Below are positions 27,191-36,012 of a stretch of DNA of 64,000 bases, piece after piece. The notes below the pieces were generated by a model. The model worked only from the letters and a program-made list of their open reading frames with translations. It searched no databases and was not told where the DNA came from. Position numbers and translations under genes: made by a program. Numbering within the stretch: the first letter of the stretch is position 1; each line of letters starts with the position of its first letter. Location: positions 496,001 to 560,000 of the forward strand of contig NZ_BBIW01000001.1 of the NCBI RefSeq assembly GCF_000732325.1, given 5' to 3'. This stretch comes from Paenibacillus sp. TCA20. Lineage in GTDB: Bacteria > Bacillota > Bacilli > Paenibacillales > Paenibacillaceae.

Positions 27191-29839
27191 TTGAAATACT
27201 ACCAAATAGATAAAGAGGAAGTTCTGCGTGAAGTGAACAGCAGCTTAGAGGGCCTGTCGAAGGAAGAAGCACAGAAGCGAATTGAAACAACAGGATACAA
27301 TGAACTAAAAGCAAAGGATCGAGATCCCATCTGGAAGCTGTTTCTTGAAAACTTCAAGGACCCTATGGTGATCGTCCTGCTGATTGCGGCGATTGTGCAG
27401 CTGATTCTTGGACAATTCATTGAATCACTTATTATATTCCTTGTACTAATTCTTAATGCTATCGTCAGTGTTGTGCAGACTCGAAAGGCTGAGAGCTCTC
27501 TCGATGCGCTTCGTAATTTATCTGCTCCAGAGGCCAAGGTTATCCGTGCAGGAGCACGAGTTACCATTCCGGCAAGGGAGCTTGTACCCGGCGATATTGT
27601 CATTCTGGAAGCAGGTGACTACGTACCTGCAGATGGACGCATTATCGAATCCGGCAGCCTTAAAGTGAATGAGGGTATGCTGACTGGCGAGTCTGAAGCC
27701 GTGGAGAAGCATACGGACCCGATCGAAGGAGATGCAGCTCTCGGAGATCGGCGTAATATGGTATTCAGCGGTGCACTAACCGTGTATGGACGGGGAACGG
27801 TCGTCGTCACCGCAACTGCTGGCAATACCGAGATTGGTAAGATCGCCGGGCTCATTGAAACTGCGGAGATGAAACAAACACCTCTTCAGCGCAAGCTTGA
27901 TAAATTCAGTAAGAAGCTGGGTGTGTTTATTCTCATCCTCTCGATCATTATATTCGGTGTTGAGGCTGGTCGCATCTGGCTGTCAAATGATACAGGAGAT
28001 GTTACGAGCTCTATCCTTAACGCGCTAATGTTTGCTGTTGCCGTAGCGGTTGCTGCGATTCCCGAGGCCCTCTCTTCGATTGTGACGATCGTACTCTCTG
28101 TGGGAACCAACAAAATGGCAAAGCAGCACGCCATTATCCGCAAATTGCCGGCGGTAGAATCGCTGGGCTCCGCGAGTGTTATCTGTACAGATAAGACAGG
28201 TACACTAACACAGAATCGAATGACCGTTGTTGATTACTTCCTGCCCGAAGGAGCTAAGGAAGAGTTCCCGGATAACCCGCAGGAATGGAATGATGCAGAA
28301 CGCCGGCTTCTTCATATTGCGGTATTGTGCAACGATTCTCATATTAATGAGGAAGGTAAGGAGCTGGGAGATCCGACCGAGATTGCACTCATTGCATTCA
28401 GTAACAGCAAGAACAAGCACTATCGTGAAATTCGTGATCAGTTTCCAAGAGAAGCAGAGATTCCATTCGATTCCGATCGAAAGCTGATGTCTACCATCCA
28501 TACCTTTGCCGGTCAAAAAGCAATATTAACTAAAGGCGGTCCTGATGTATTATTCAGCCGTTGCAAGCATGTATTTATGAAGGGAGAGCAGGTTCCGCTC
28601 ACAGACGAGCTGCTCACTCAGTTCCAGGAAGCAAATGAGAATTTCTCTGAAAGAGCACTTCGCGTGTTAGCTTATGCTTATAAAACAATACCAAGTGATA
28701 AAAATGAGCTTGGTGTTGAGGATGAGTATGATCTAACCCTAGTAGGTCTGACTGCCATGATCGACCCGCCGCGTGAAGAAGTATACGATTCAATTATTGA
28801 ATCGAAGAAGGCCGGCATACGTACGGTAATGATTACAGGCGACCACAAGACGACTGCGCAGGCCATTGGGCGTGATATCGGTCTGATGGATGACCATGAT
28901 ATCGCCGTAACAGGACAAGAGCTGGACGCGATGTCTGAGGAAGAGCTGGATCAGAAGCTTGAGAATATATCGGTCTATGCCCGCGTATCACCAGAGAACA
29001 AGATAAGGATTGTACGTGCCTGGCAGAAGAAAGGAAATATCGCTGCCATGACTGGGGACGGCGTTAACGATGCCCCGGCCCTGAAGCAAGCCGATATCGG
29101 GGTTGCCATGGGCAGCGGAACGGATGTAGCCAAGGATTCCGCGGCGATGATTCTGACGGACGACAACTTCGTGTCCATTGTTAAGGCCGTCGGTGTCGGC
29201 AGAACCGTGTTTGATAATATTAAAAAAGCGATCGCATATTTATTTGCAGGAAATCTGGGTGCGATCATCGCCATCCTGTTCGCGCTCATCGTTGACTGGA
29301 TCAATCCTTTCACAGCAATACAGCTTCTATTCATTAACCTAGCCAATGATTCCCTTCCAGCGATTGCACTTGGTATGGAAAAACCGGAGCCGAACGTCAT
29401 GTCTCGCAAGCCAAGGGACATCAACGAAGGGATCTTTGCGGGAGGCACGCTCAGCGCTGTGCTCACACGAGGAATCCTTATCGGGATTGCCGTTATTACA
29501 TCACAATATATCGGTCTATCCCATTCACCTGAGATGAGCGTTGCAATGGCCTTTACAACCTTAATACTGGCCCGCACCCTGCAAACGTTCGCTGCACGCT
29601 CAACACAGCAGACGATTTTCCAAGTCGGGCTATTCTCGAACAAATATGTCCTCGGTGCTGTAGCTGTATGCTTCGTGCTGTACGCTGTCACCTTGATTCC
29701 AGGTGTGCGAGGAATCTTCTCTATTCCTGATGCATTTGGCTGGAATGAGTTCTTCATAGCCGCTGGCTTAGCGCTGGGTGCTGTAATTCTGATGGAGATT
29801 ATGAAATTGATCCGCAATACAACAGCTCAGCGTAATTAA
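27191..29839 (+). CDS. Calcium-transporting P-type ATPase (P2A, SERCA-like)
   Basis: 882 residues, the usual length. It has the N-terminal cytoplasmic segment (GLSKEEAQKRIETTGYNEL), the actuator TGES in MLTGESEAVEKH, membrane helix 4 with AAIPEAL (the PEGL-type Ca2+ site), the phosphorylation motif CTDKTGTLTQNRM, the MITGDHKTTA and MTGDGVNDAPALKQADIG hinge motifs, and helices 5-10 including NLANDSLPAIALG. It pumps Ca2+ out of the cytoplasm using ATP. Start TTG, 9-10 bases after AAAGGAG. Substrate is judged from the membrane-site residues. Confidence 0.92.
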   Translation: MKYYQIDKEEVLREVNSSLEGLSKEEAQKRIETTGYNELKAKDRDPIWKLFLENFKDPMVIVLLIAAIVQLILGQFIESLIIFLVLILNAIVSVVQTRKAESSLDALRNLSAPEAKVIRAGARVTIPARELVPGDIVILEAGDYVPADGRIIESGSLKVNEGMLTGESEAVEKHTDPIEGDAALGDRRNMVFSGALTVYGRGTVVVTATAGNTEIGKIAGLIETAEMKQTPLQRKLDKFSKKLGVFILILSIIIFGVEAGRIWLSNDTGDVTSSILNALMFAVAVAVAAIPEALSSIVTIVLSVGTNKMAKQHAIIRKLPAVESLGSASVICTDKTGTLTQNRMTVVDYFLPEGAKEEFPDNPQEWNDAERRLLHIAVLCNDSHINEEGKELGDPTEIALIAFSNSKNKHYREIRDQFPREAEIPFDSDRKLMSTIHTFAGQKAILTKGGPDVLFSRCKHVFMKGEQVPLTDELLTQFQEANENFSERALRVLAYAYKTIPSDKNELGVEDEYDLTLVGLTAMIDPPREEVYDSIIESKKAGIRTVMITGDHKTTAQAIGRDIGLMDDHDIAVTGQELDAMSEEELDQKLENISVYARVSPENKIRIVRAWQKKGNIAAMTGDGVNDAPALKQADIGVAMGSGTDVAKDSAAMILTDDNFVSIVKAVGVGRTVFDNIKKAIAYLFAGNLGAIIAILFALIVDWINPFTAIQLLFINLANDSLPAIALGMEKPEPNVMSRKPRDINEGIFAGGTLSAVLTRGILIGIAVITSQYIGLSHSPEMSVAMAFTTLILARTLQTFAARSTQQTIFQVGLFSNKYVLGAVAVCFVLYAVTLIPGVRGIFSIPDAFGWNEFFIAAGLALGAVILMEIMKLIRNTTAQRN

Positions 29840-29845
29840 TAAATT

Positions 29846-29883
29846 AAGGGCTGCCTCACCTCATGGGTGTGGCAGCCCTTTGT
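29846..29883. terminator. Terminator between the ATPase and yfkAB
   Basis: AAGGGCTGCC (29846-29855) and GGCAGCCCTT (29871-29880) with an inner CACC/GGGTG stem. The T run is short (TTT) on the plus strand. Converging genes; likely bidirectional. Confidence 0.8.
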
Positions 29884-29890
29884 ATACAAA

Positions 29891-31036
29891 CTATCCGATG
29901 ATATTTGGAAAGGCCTTACGTGTCTTGAAATCAATATCTTTGTAATACATATCTCTTACGAGCAGATTAGGCCCACAGCAGCTCGCTGCATCGCAGAAGC
30001 AATTCACCGTTTGATTCAATGGATGATTTGAAGTCCATTCCGAGAAAATATCATCCAGTCTCTCATTCTTAATATTTCCGAATTCCGGAATATCCGCAAA
30101 ATCGGTTACGTATACGTTGCCGGTAAACATGTTCACATTCACTCGATTGCGGCCATCCGGATCATTTCTTACTGTTACATTCGGCTCTTTATATAGACGG
30201 GAAATGAGCCTGCGATCCTCATCTCCCCCATTGCACGCATAGAACGGCAGTGTTCCGAAGAGCATCCACATGTCCTGATCTCTCACATCCAGCAGTCCAT
30301 GGATCGCGTTACGCATATCATCCAGCGACAAGACAGGTAGTGACTCAGCAAAGTTTGAAGCATACATAGGATGAACCTCATGCCTTCTTGCTCCCATTTG
30401 TCCTATGAGCTTGTGGATCTCACCCAGCTTCTGATGTGTGCGATAATTAATCATTGATTCTGCAGAGATGAACATTCCCTGTTCGCTTAGCTTCAAGGAG
30501 TTCTCCATCATGCGATCGTACATTTTGGCTGCCGTATTATAGCTGACCGGGCGATTCGTGTTCGCAAATCCTACCTCATGAAAGTCAGAGGCATTCAAAT
30601 AATTAAATGAAATATGCATAACATCCAGATAGGGCAGCAGCTTCTCATATCGACTAATATCCATCGTCAAATTTGAGTTGATCTGTGAGCGGATCCCACG
30701 TGATTTGGCGTACTTGAGCAGAGGAAGAATCATTTCATCCACTGTTTTCTCCAAGAAGCTCGGTTCCCCGCCCGTCAGGCTAATCGTCTCTAGATGCTCC
30801 ACCTGATCCAACGCCTCAATCATTTGAGATACTGGAATGGAGGGAGCCTCTCTCATAACCAGCATCTCACCGACAGCACAATGCTCGCAGCGCATATTGC
30901 ATAAATGAGTGACAGTCATTTCAACGCTGGTGAGCACATGCTTACCATATTTTCTTAACGACATCATCGGATCCCAGGGATCATATGCCGGAGAAAGCGC
31001 ACGAATATTCTTCATTTCATGATTCATTAAAGTCAT
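29891..31036 (-). CDS. yfkAB: Radical SAM/CxCxxxxC protein YfkAB
   Basis: 381 residues. The radical SAM cluster motif is THLCNMRCEHC (C-x3-C-x2-C), followed by SLTGGEPSFLEK, the SAM-binding GGE. The C-terminal CFCDAASCCG fits the CxCxxxxC pattern that defines the YfkAB family, which probably binds a second iron-sulfur cluster. Reaction and substrate are unknown. AAGGTG precedes the ATG. It ends a possible three-gene unit with the HD-GYP gene and yunD (gaps of 55 and 51 bp). Confidence 0.9.
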   Translation of the reverse strand: MTLMNHEMKNIRALSPAYDPWDPMMSLRKYGKHVLTSVEMTVTHLCNMRCEHCAVGEMLVMREAPSIPVSQMIEALDQVEHLETISLTGGEPSFLEKTVDEMILPLLKYAKSRGIRSQINSNLTMDISRYEKLLPYLDVMHISFNYLNASDFHEVGFANTNRPVSYNTAAKMYDRMMENSLKLSEQGMFISAESMINYRTHQKLGEIHKLIGQMGARRHEVHPMYASNFAESLPVLSLDDMRNAIHGLLDVRDQDMWMLFGTLPFYACNGGDEDRRLISRLYKEPNVTVRNDPDGRNRVNVNMFTGNVYVTDFADIPEFGNIKNERLDDIFSEWTSNHPLNQTVNCFCDAASCCGPNLLVRDMYYKDIDFKTRKAFPNIIG

Positions 31037-31091
31037 TTATTTCACCTTATTTCCTAAATTGAACTATGCTGTCCTGCTAAACTACACTACA

Positions 31092-32216
31092 TTATGTAAA
31101 CTGTGGCTGTTCAGCGATCGATAATACCGAGGAAGACTCACCCATCACTCCTGTAATCATCACCGATAGACGATGAAACAGATCCAGTTCATAAGGGGCT
31201 GTAAGGGTGTAACCTTCCTGATCCATAATGATCCGAACTACCGGTCTCTGTGGAGCTTCCGGATGCAACCGTACAACGACTGCCGTCTCTCCTGTAGATA
31301 ACTGAACAGTCAAACCTACGGGATATATCGCTGCATAGTCCCGAAACAATTCTAACATTTTTTGATCATACTGCGTACCCGAACCTGCAAAAAGCATTTC
31401 GACCGCTTGATGCGGCAGCAGAGCATTCTGATAAATTCGGTTTGTCGTCATCGCATCATAAGAATCGGTTAAAGCGATCAGTTTACCGTAATCGTGAATA
31501 TCGGGCCCAGACAAGCCCTGTGGATATCCCCTTCCATCCATTCGTTCATGATGCTGTAAAGCACAGTGGGCTGAAATAAGCGGAATTCCTGGCTCATCTT
31601 TGAGGAGCTTAAACCCATAAACGGTATGATTCTTTACAATATCATATTCCTCATTGGTGAGCTTACCCGGCTTCTGCAGAATATGAGCAGGGATCTGAGT
31701 TTTTCCGATATCATGGAGCAGAGCTCCAAGCCCTAACTCCATCAATCTCTTGTTGTCATAACCAAGTGCCTTGCCTAACACTAATGAATAAATACATACA
31801 TTTAATGAGTGCTCGTATAAAGCATGGTCCATGGATTGCATCCCGGTGAGCATAATCATCACATCTTGACGAGAGCTGATATCTTCAAGAATCTTCTCCA
31901 TTAGTCCCACGAATACTTTGCCGAGATGAGGATAATAGCCCCGCATCGTTCCACTGGAAGATAACATAGAAAACTGAGTCTTTATCTCTTTCATGGCCTG
32001 TATACGGGTTTCTTCTCGTAATAATTCCGGAAATTCAATATCATCAGTATTCGGATCATGAATATACACATAGCTTAAGCCTAATTGACCTAAACGATGA
32101 ATCAAATTGGCGGTCAATTCGACCTGCTCGCCTAACAATATAATTCCTTCGTCATTATATATTCTTTTGCCCAGCTTCATTCCGGGCTGCAGCATTTGAA
32201 TGGGTATTAAACGCAA
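31092..32216 (-). CDS. HD-GYP domain protein, probable c-di-GMP phosphodiesterase
   Basis: 374 residues. An N-terminal region of about 125 residues starts MRLIPIQMLQPGMKLGKRIYNDEG. The HD-GYP domain follows with EHSLNV, LLHDIGKTQIP, KNHTVYGF, HHERMDGRGYPQGLSG and TDSYDAMTTNRIYQ, so all expected metal ligands and the GYP motif are present. HD-GYP proteins hydrolyse cyclic di-GMP. A beta-rich C-terminal tail follows (about 310-374). The layout is like the plus-strand paralogue at 34709, which has lost its HD His. Confidence 0.9.
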   Translation of the reverse strand: MRLIPIQMLQPGMKLGKRIYNDEGIILLGEQVELTANLIHRLGQLGLSYVYIHDPNTDDIEFPELLREETRIQAMKEIKTQFSMLSSSGTMRGYYPHLGKVFVGLMEKILEDISSRQDVMIMLTGMQSMDHALYEHSLNVCIYSLVLGKALGYDNKRLMELGLGALLHDIGKTQIPAHILQKPGKLTNEEYDIVKNHTVYGFKLLKDEPGIPLISAHCALQHHERMDGRGYPQGLSGPDIHDYGKLIALTDSYDAMTTNRIYQNALLPHQAVEMLFAGSGTQYDQKMLELFRDYAAIYPVGLTVQLSTGETAVVVRLHPEAPQRPVVRIIMDQEGYTLTAPYELDLFHRLSVMITGVMGESSSVLSIAEQPQFT

Positions 32217-32267
32217 AGTGATCTCTCCTGCCTAAATCAGATGCTATTAGCGGATTTCATTTTATTC

Positions 32268-33710
32268 TCATTCAAGAATCCATCTCTGTCTCAGACATTC
32301 ATCAAGCGAATTCGGTCTCTTAAGCTCCATGGCTATCAAATCACGGATAAACTCTGGTAAACGATAAGCTGGCTCTGAACCGAGCGATAGGCTCTGATAT
32401 CCCACATTGAACGTAAACATATCCAGTGTTCCCACTCGATATAGCTGCTCATCATTCAAAGGAACGCCTCCTATATTCAGCTCGGTAATTCGTTCATATG
32501 GAGCTTTGGTCGGATCGTAATGTAACTCTGCACCATCGATGCACAGGACTCCCAGCTGGTATCCTCGAAATCCAAAGCCTTTAAATACGAGGTCCCTGTA
32601 CTCTGGTATTAAGCTCTCCTCCATAGCTGTACGAAGGTCAGCGCCTTTTAACAGAATGGTGCATGCATTAATCGGAGAAGGGCATAAAGCATGCAGCATC
32701 CCCTCCGTTATATTCCCTTCCTCCAAATCACCAAGCAGCTGACCTGCATTAACAACCGCCAGATCTGTACCCGTAAATTGCCGCACTGCCTGAGCTAATA
32801 AATTTCCAAATGACGATTCTCTGTCCCAATGAATGGCAAGTGTTCGATCCGTCACAGCAATGGTTCTACCTAATTTATTTTCGGCCTGTTCCCGATGTGT
32901 AATAATAGCAGCCGCCACATTTTCATGCAGAAGATTGTCATCCACAGGCAGGCACCCACCTGAAACCAACTTAAAATGCTCTTCCTCGCTGGATCTTTCC
33001 ACGGTTATTTTTCCGAGGTATTGACCATATTTGCCCGCACCGCATAAGAGCGTCTTGTTTATTTCCAGCGGCTCCTCCAATACGTGATGCGTGTGGCCTC
33101 CCAATATCATATCAATTCCATCGATCTGTTCAGCAATTCTCTGATCGGTTGTTAGTCCCAAATGCGATAACAGAATTACGATGTCTGCTTGCTCTCTTAT
33201 TTGTGTTACCTGAAGCTTTAGCGTTTCGATTGGATTAAGCACCTTCATCCCAAGCAGCTCATAGAACGCGCTAAACGGTGCGGTAGATCCCAATATACCT
33301 ATTCGTATGTCGCCCTTTGTCAAAATAGTCGATGGCTCCATCCAGGCCGGAGGCTGCCCTGAACGTTCTTCAATCAGATTACCGCATACGACCTTGCATA
33401 ACAGACCTGCATATGCCTGATCTAGGATATCCGGTGTAAAGGTTAATCCCTCATTATTACCAATCGTAATTGCATCATAGCCCGTTAAGTTTAGAACATC
33501 TACATTGGCCCCGCCCATGGAGCCTTCGGTCTCCACTGCCATCCGGTCCATGTGATCTCCAATATCCAATACTAGAATTTCTTCTCCGGGTTCTGCCTGC
33601 TCTCTCTCCCTTTGGATCATCGCAGCGATGGAACCCATTTTCTCAAAATGGCTGTGAATATCATTCGTATGAAGAATGGTCAAGGTTTGTTTAGGCATAT
33701 GGTTCGTCAT
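32268..33710 (-). CDS. yunD: 5'-nucleotidase/metallophosphatase family protein YunD
   Basis: 480 residues. The N-terminal metallophosphatase domain has LTILHTNDIHSHFEKM, LDIGDHMDR, AITIGNNEGL, LLSHLGLTTD and ILGGHTHH; the C-terminal 5'-nucleotidase domain runs from about 280 and contains GNLLAQAVRQFTGTDLAVVNAG. There is no signal peptide, unlike secreted 5'-nucleotidases, which fits YunD. It would remove phosphate from nucleotides or similar esters. GGAGGAAT lies before the ATG. Confidence 0.9.
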   Translation of the reverse strand: MTNHMPKQTLTILHTNDIHSHFEKMGSIAAMIQREREQAEPGEEILVLDIGDHMDRMAVETEGSMGGANVDVLNLTGYDAITIGNNEGLTFTPDILDQAYAGLLCKVVCGNLIEERSGQPPAWMEPSTILTKGDIRIGILGSTAPFSAFYELLGMKVLNPIETLKLQVTQIREQADIVILLSHLGLTTDQRIAEQIDGIDMILGGHTHHVLEEPLEINKTLLCGAGKYGQYLGKITVERSSEEEHFKLVSGGCLPVDDNLLHENVAAAIITHREQAENKLGRTIAVTDRTLAIHWDRESSFGNLLAQAVRQFTGTDLAVVNAGQLLGDLEEGNITEGMLHALCPSPINACTILLKGADLRTAMEESLIPEYRDLVFKGFGFRGYQLGVLCIDGAELHYDPTKAPYERITELNIGGVPLNDEQLYRVGTLDMFTFNVGYQSLSLGSEPAYRLPEFIRDLIAMELKRPNSLDECLRQRWILE

Positions 33711-33889
33711 CTCTGTATTCCTCCTCCGGATACTTATTAGCCATAAATTAATGCGCTATATAAACTAAATTCTCGTCATTTTGCTCACTCTGGTCCATTG
33801 GATCTATCTAAAAGATAAGAATAACATTTTCATAAAGGATATGATATATTAAAAGGGTTTATCAATACATCCGTTCGAGGTGAAATCAT

Positions 33890-34621
33890 TTGAAACTGTC
33901 CGTGTTATTATTCGCTGGTGTCGCAGAGAGAATTGGGCAATCTAAGATTGAATTAAATATAGATCATGCAGTCACGGTAAACGATTTGAAAAAGCAGCTT
34001 GCAGAAGCGTATCCTGAAGCTTCCTTACTCATCCATTCCTCACTAATTGCTGTAAATATGAATTATGCACCAGGCCATGTGGTGATCAACGAAGGAGACG
34101 AAATAGCGCTGATCCCCCCCGTTTCCGGCGGAGAAGGTCCCACCTATTCATCAAATTCCGTTCAGCAAACCCACACCTCTGATGATGGACTATACTCTAT
34201 TGGATATGCCCCCCTATCGGTAGAAGAAACTTCGGCCAAAGTCATCACTGCCAATCACGGAGCAACCTTAACCTTTATAGGAACAACAAGAGAAATGACC
34301 GGCGATCAGCGCACCGTCCATCTTGAATATGAAGCATACATACCCATGGCATTATCTACAATGAAGTCGATTGGTGATGAAATCAATGAAAAGTGGCCTG
34401 GCGCGCAATGTGCGATATCCCATCGATTAGGCAAAGTGGATATTGCCGAGACAAGTGTCGTGATTGCCGTCTCTTCCCCCCATCGTGACGATGCCTATAA
34501 GGCAAGCCGGTACGCTATTGAGAGGCTGAAACAGATTGTCCCGATTTGGAAGAAGGAGATCTGGGAGGACGGATCAGAATGGAAAGGACATCAAACTGGT
34601 CCCTGGGACCCATTAAAATGA
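33890..34621 (+). CDS. MoaD-MoaE fusion, molybdopterin synthase
   Basis: 243 residues. Residues 1-81 are MoaD (MKLSVLLFAGVAERIG ... EIALIPPVSGG), ending in the Gly-Gly that carries the sulfur as a thiocarboxylate. A linker of about 25 residues follows, then MoaE (from about 106), with VHLEYEAYIPMALSTM, ISHRLGKVDIAETSVVIAVSSPHRDDAYKASRYAIERLK and VPIWKKEIWEDGSEWKG, including the expected active-site Lys residues. Together they convert cPMP to molybdopterin. In the fusion the Gly-Gly is internal, so cleavage after it would be needed, as reported for mycobacterial MoaX. Start TTG after GAGGTGA. No other moa gene lies in the window. Confidence 0.9.
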   Translation: MKLSVLLFAGVAERIGQSKIELNIDHAVTVNDLKKQLAEAYPEASLLIHSSLIAVNMNYAPGHVVINEGDEIALIPPVSGGEGPTYSSNSVQQTHTSDDGLYSIGYAPLSVEETSAKVITANHGATLTFIGTTREMTGDQRTVHLEYEAYIPMALSTMKSIGDEINEKWPGAQCAISHRLGKVDIAETSVVIAVSSPHRDDAYKASRYAIERLKQIVPIWKKEIWEDGSEWKGHQTGPWDPLK

Positions 34622-34641
34622 CTAATCATTAAAACTAGTCG

Positions 34642-34670
34642 TTGTCTGTCCATTTTTTTCTTGATATGAT
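34642..34670 (+). promoter_or_regulatory. Candidate sigma-A promoter of the HD-GYP-like gene
   Basis: TTGTCT (34642-34647), 17-bp spacer, TATGAT (34665-34670), 38 bp before the start codon. Confidence 0.55.
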
Positions 34671-34708
34671 AAATTTAAAAACTTTACATTTAAAGGTGGT
34701 TAATTGTC

Positions 34709-35755
34709 TTGAGATTACATGTCACCGACTTAAAGCCTGGTTTATTGCTTCAATCGGATACTTTTAATCCTTCCGGAGTGCAGCTGATGTCAGCAGGATC
34801 CATAATTGATGATTCAGACATCGATAAACTGATGATGCACGGTATTGATTATGTAGACATAACAGAGCCTGCCACCCAGACTGCTCCTGTCTTCAGATCA
34901 TCCCCAGGAGAATCCCTGCTTAAGCTAGTTCCAATGTTCGATAGTACCATGATAGGAACTGCCTCGATCTTTAAGGAAGCTACAACATCAGGACGTTTCT
35001 CGATATCGGAGGTTGACGATCTGCTTAAGCCAATGGCTGAACAGCTTCTGGAGCAGAAGGATGTCGTGTCACTTCTTCTCCTGCTTGATCGTGATGATGA
35101 GTATACTTACAACCATTCCGTACAGGTAGGCATTCTTACATACTATATGGCTTCATGGCTCGGTTATGCCCCGGAGGACTGCTACACCATCTCCAAAGCA
35201 GGTTACCTCATTGATATAGGGAAATCTATGGTGCCTGAGAAGCTGCTTCACAAGCCAGGCAAGCTAAGCCCAGAGGAATTCCGTGTGATGAAAAAACACG
35301 CTAAGCAGGGATATGACATTATATTAGAGTCTACCGGTAATGAAACACTCGCGATTCCTGCATTACAGCATCATGAACGGGAAGATGGCAGCGGTTACCC
35401 TTACGGATTACGCAAAGATGATATTCATCCTTATTCCCGAATTGCGGCTGTGGCAGATGTGTACAGTGCGATGACGACTCATCGTGTGTATCAATCCAAG
35501 CAAGAATACATATCCGTGTTATGCGAGCTATACGGACTCAGCTTCGGACAGCTCAATGCAAAAGTAACGCAGAGCTTTATCAAGCATCTCCTGCCTAATT
35601 TTATTGGCAAACAGGTATTACTGACTTCAGGAGATACAGGTACGATTGTAATGAATAATCCGAATGATCATTTCCGTCCGCTCGTCCGTTGTGGACAAGG
35701 CTTTGTAGACTTGGCCAAACAACGAGATATTACTATTGTAGAAATTTATATCTAG
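34709..35755 (+). CDS. HD-GYP-like protein with a degenerate HD motif
   Basis: 348 residues, with the N-terminal region MRLHVTDLKPGLLLQSDTFNPSGV similar in design to the 31092 paralogue. The domain keeps YNHSVQVG, KKHAKQGY, LQHHEREDGSGYP and VADVYSAMTTHRVYQ. The position that should read H-D-I-G-K reads L-I-D-I-G-K: the His is Ile while the Asp stays. That His is a metal ligand in active HD-GYP enzymes, so the protein may be inactive and act as a c-di-GMP sensor or have altered metal use (inference). Start TTG with AAAGGTGG upstream; a terminator follows at 35868. Confidence 0.88.
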   Translation: MRLHVTDLKPGLLLQSDTFNPSGVQLMSAGSIIDDSDIDKLMMHGIDYVDITEPATQTAPVFRSSPGESLLKLVPMFDSTMIGTASIFKEATTSGRFSISEVDDLLKPMAEQLLEQKDVVSLLLLLDRDDEYTYNHSVQVGILTYYMASWLGYAPEDCYTISKAGYLIDIGKSMVPEKLLHKPGKLSPEEFRVMKKHAKQGYDIILESTGNETLAIPALQHHEREDGSGYPYGLRKDDIHPYSRIAAVADVYSAMTTHRVYQSKQEYISVLCELYGLSFGQLNAKVTQSFIKHLLPNFIGKQVLLTSGDTGTIVMNNPNDHFRPLVRCGQGFVDLAKQRDITIVEIYI

Positions 35756-35867
35756 AACATACGTTACATAATAAGTCCTTGATTCCTTTCATATCAGCTA
35801 GAACTACTTAGAAAGAACAATCTAGTACATACTTCCTTAGATCATCAAATGAAAAACATTTGTAGAA

Positions 35868-35903
35868 ATAGAGGCCTTTCCTATACGGATGGCCTCTATT
35901 TTT
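35868..35903 (+). terminator. Terminator of the HD-GYP-like gene
   Basis: ATAGAGGCC (35868-35876) and GGCCTCTAT (35891-35899), then five T residues. Confidence 0.85.
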
Positions 35904-35938
35904 ATATAGCCTAAGCAGCTGCTTGATCACGATGTGAA

Positions 35939-35981
35939 CAAAAAAATACGTGCCCAGCCATAAATGGCCAGAACACGTATT
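35939..35981 (-). terminator. Terminator of the suf operon
   Basis: AATACGTG (35945-35952) with CACGTATT (35974-35981), an inner CCAGCCAT/ATGGCCAG-type stem, and seven T residues on the minus strand, 32 bp after the sufB stop. Confidence 0.9.
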
Positions 35982-36012
35982 AGAAATCATTTCAAATGTT
36001 AAATAGCTCTGC

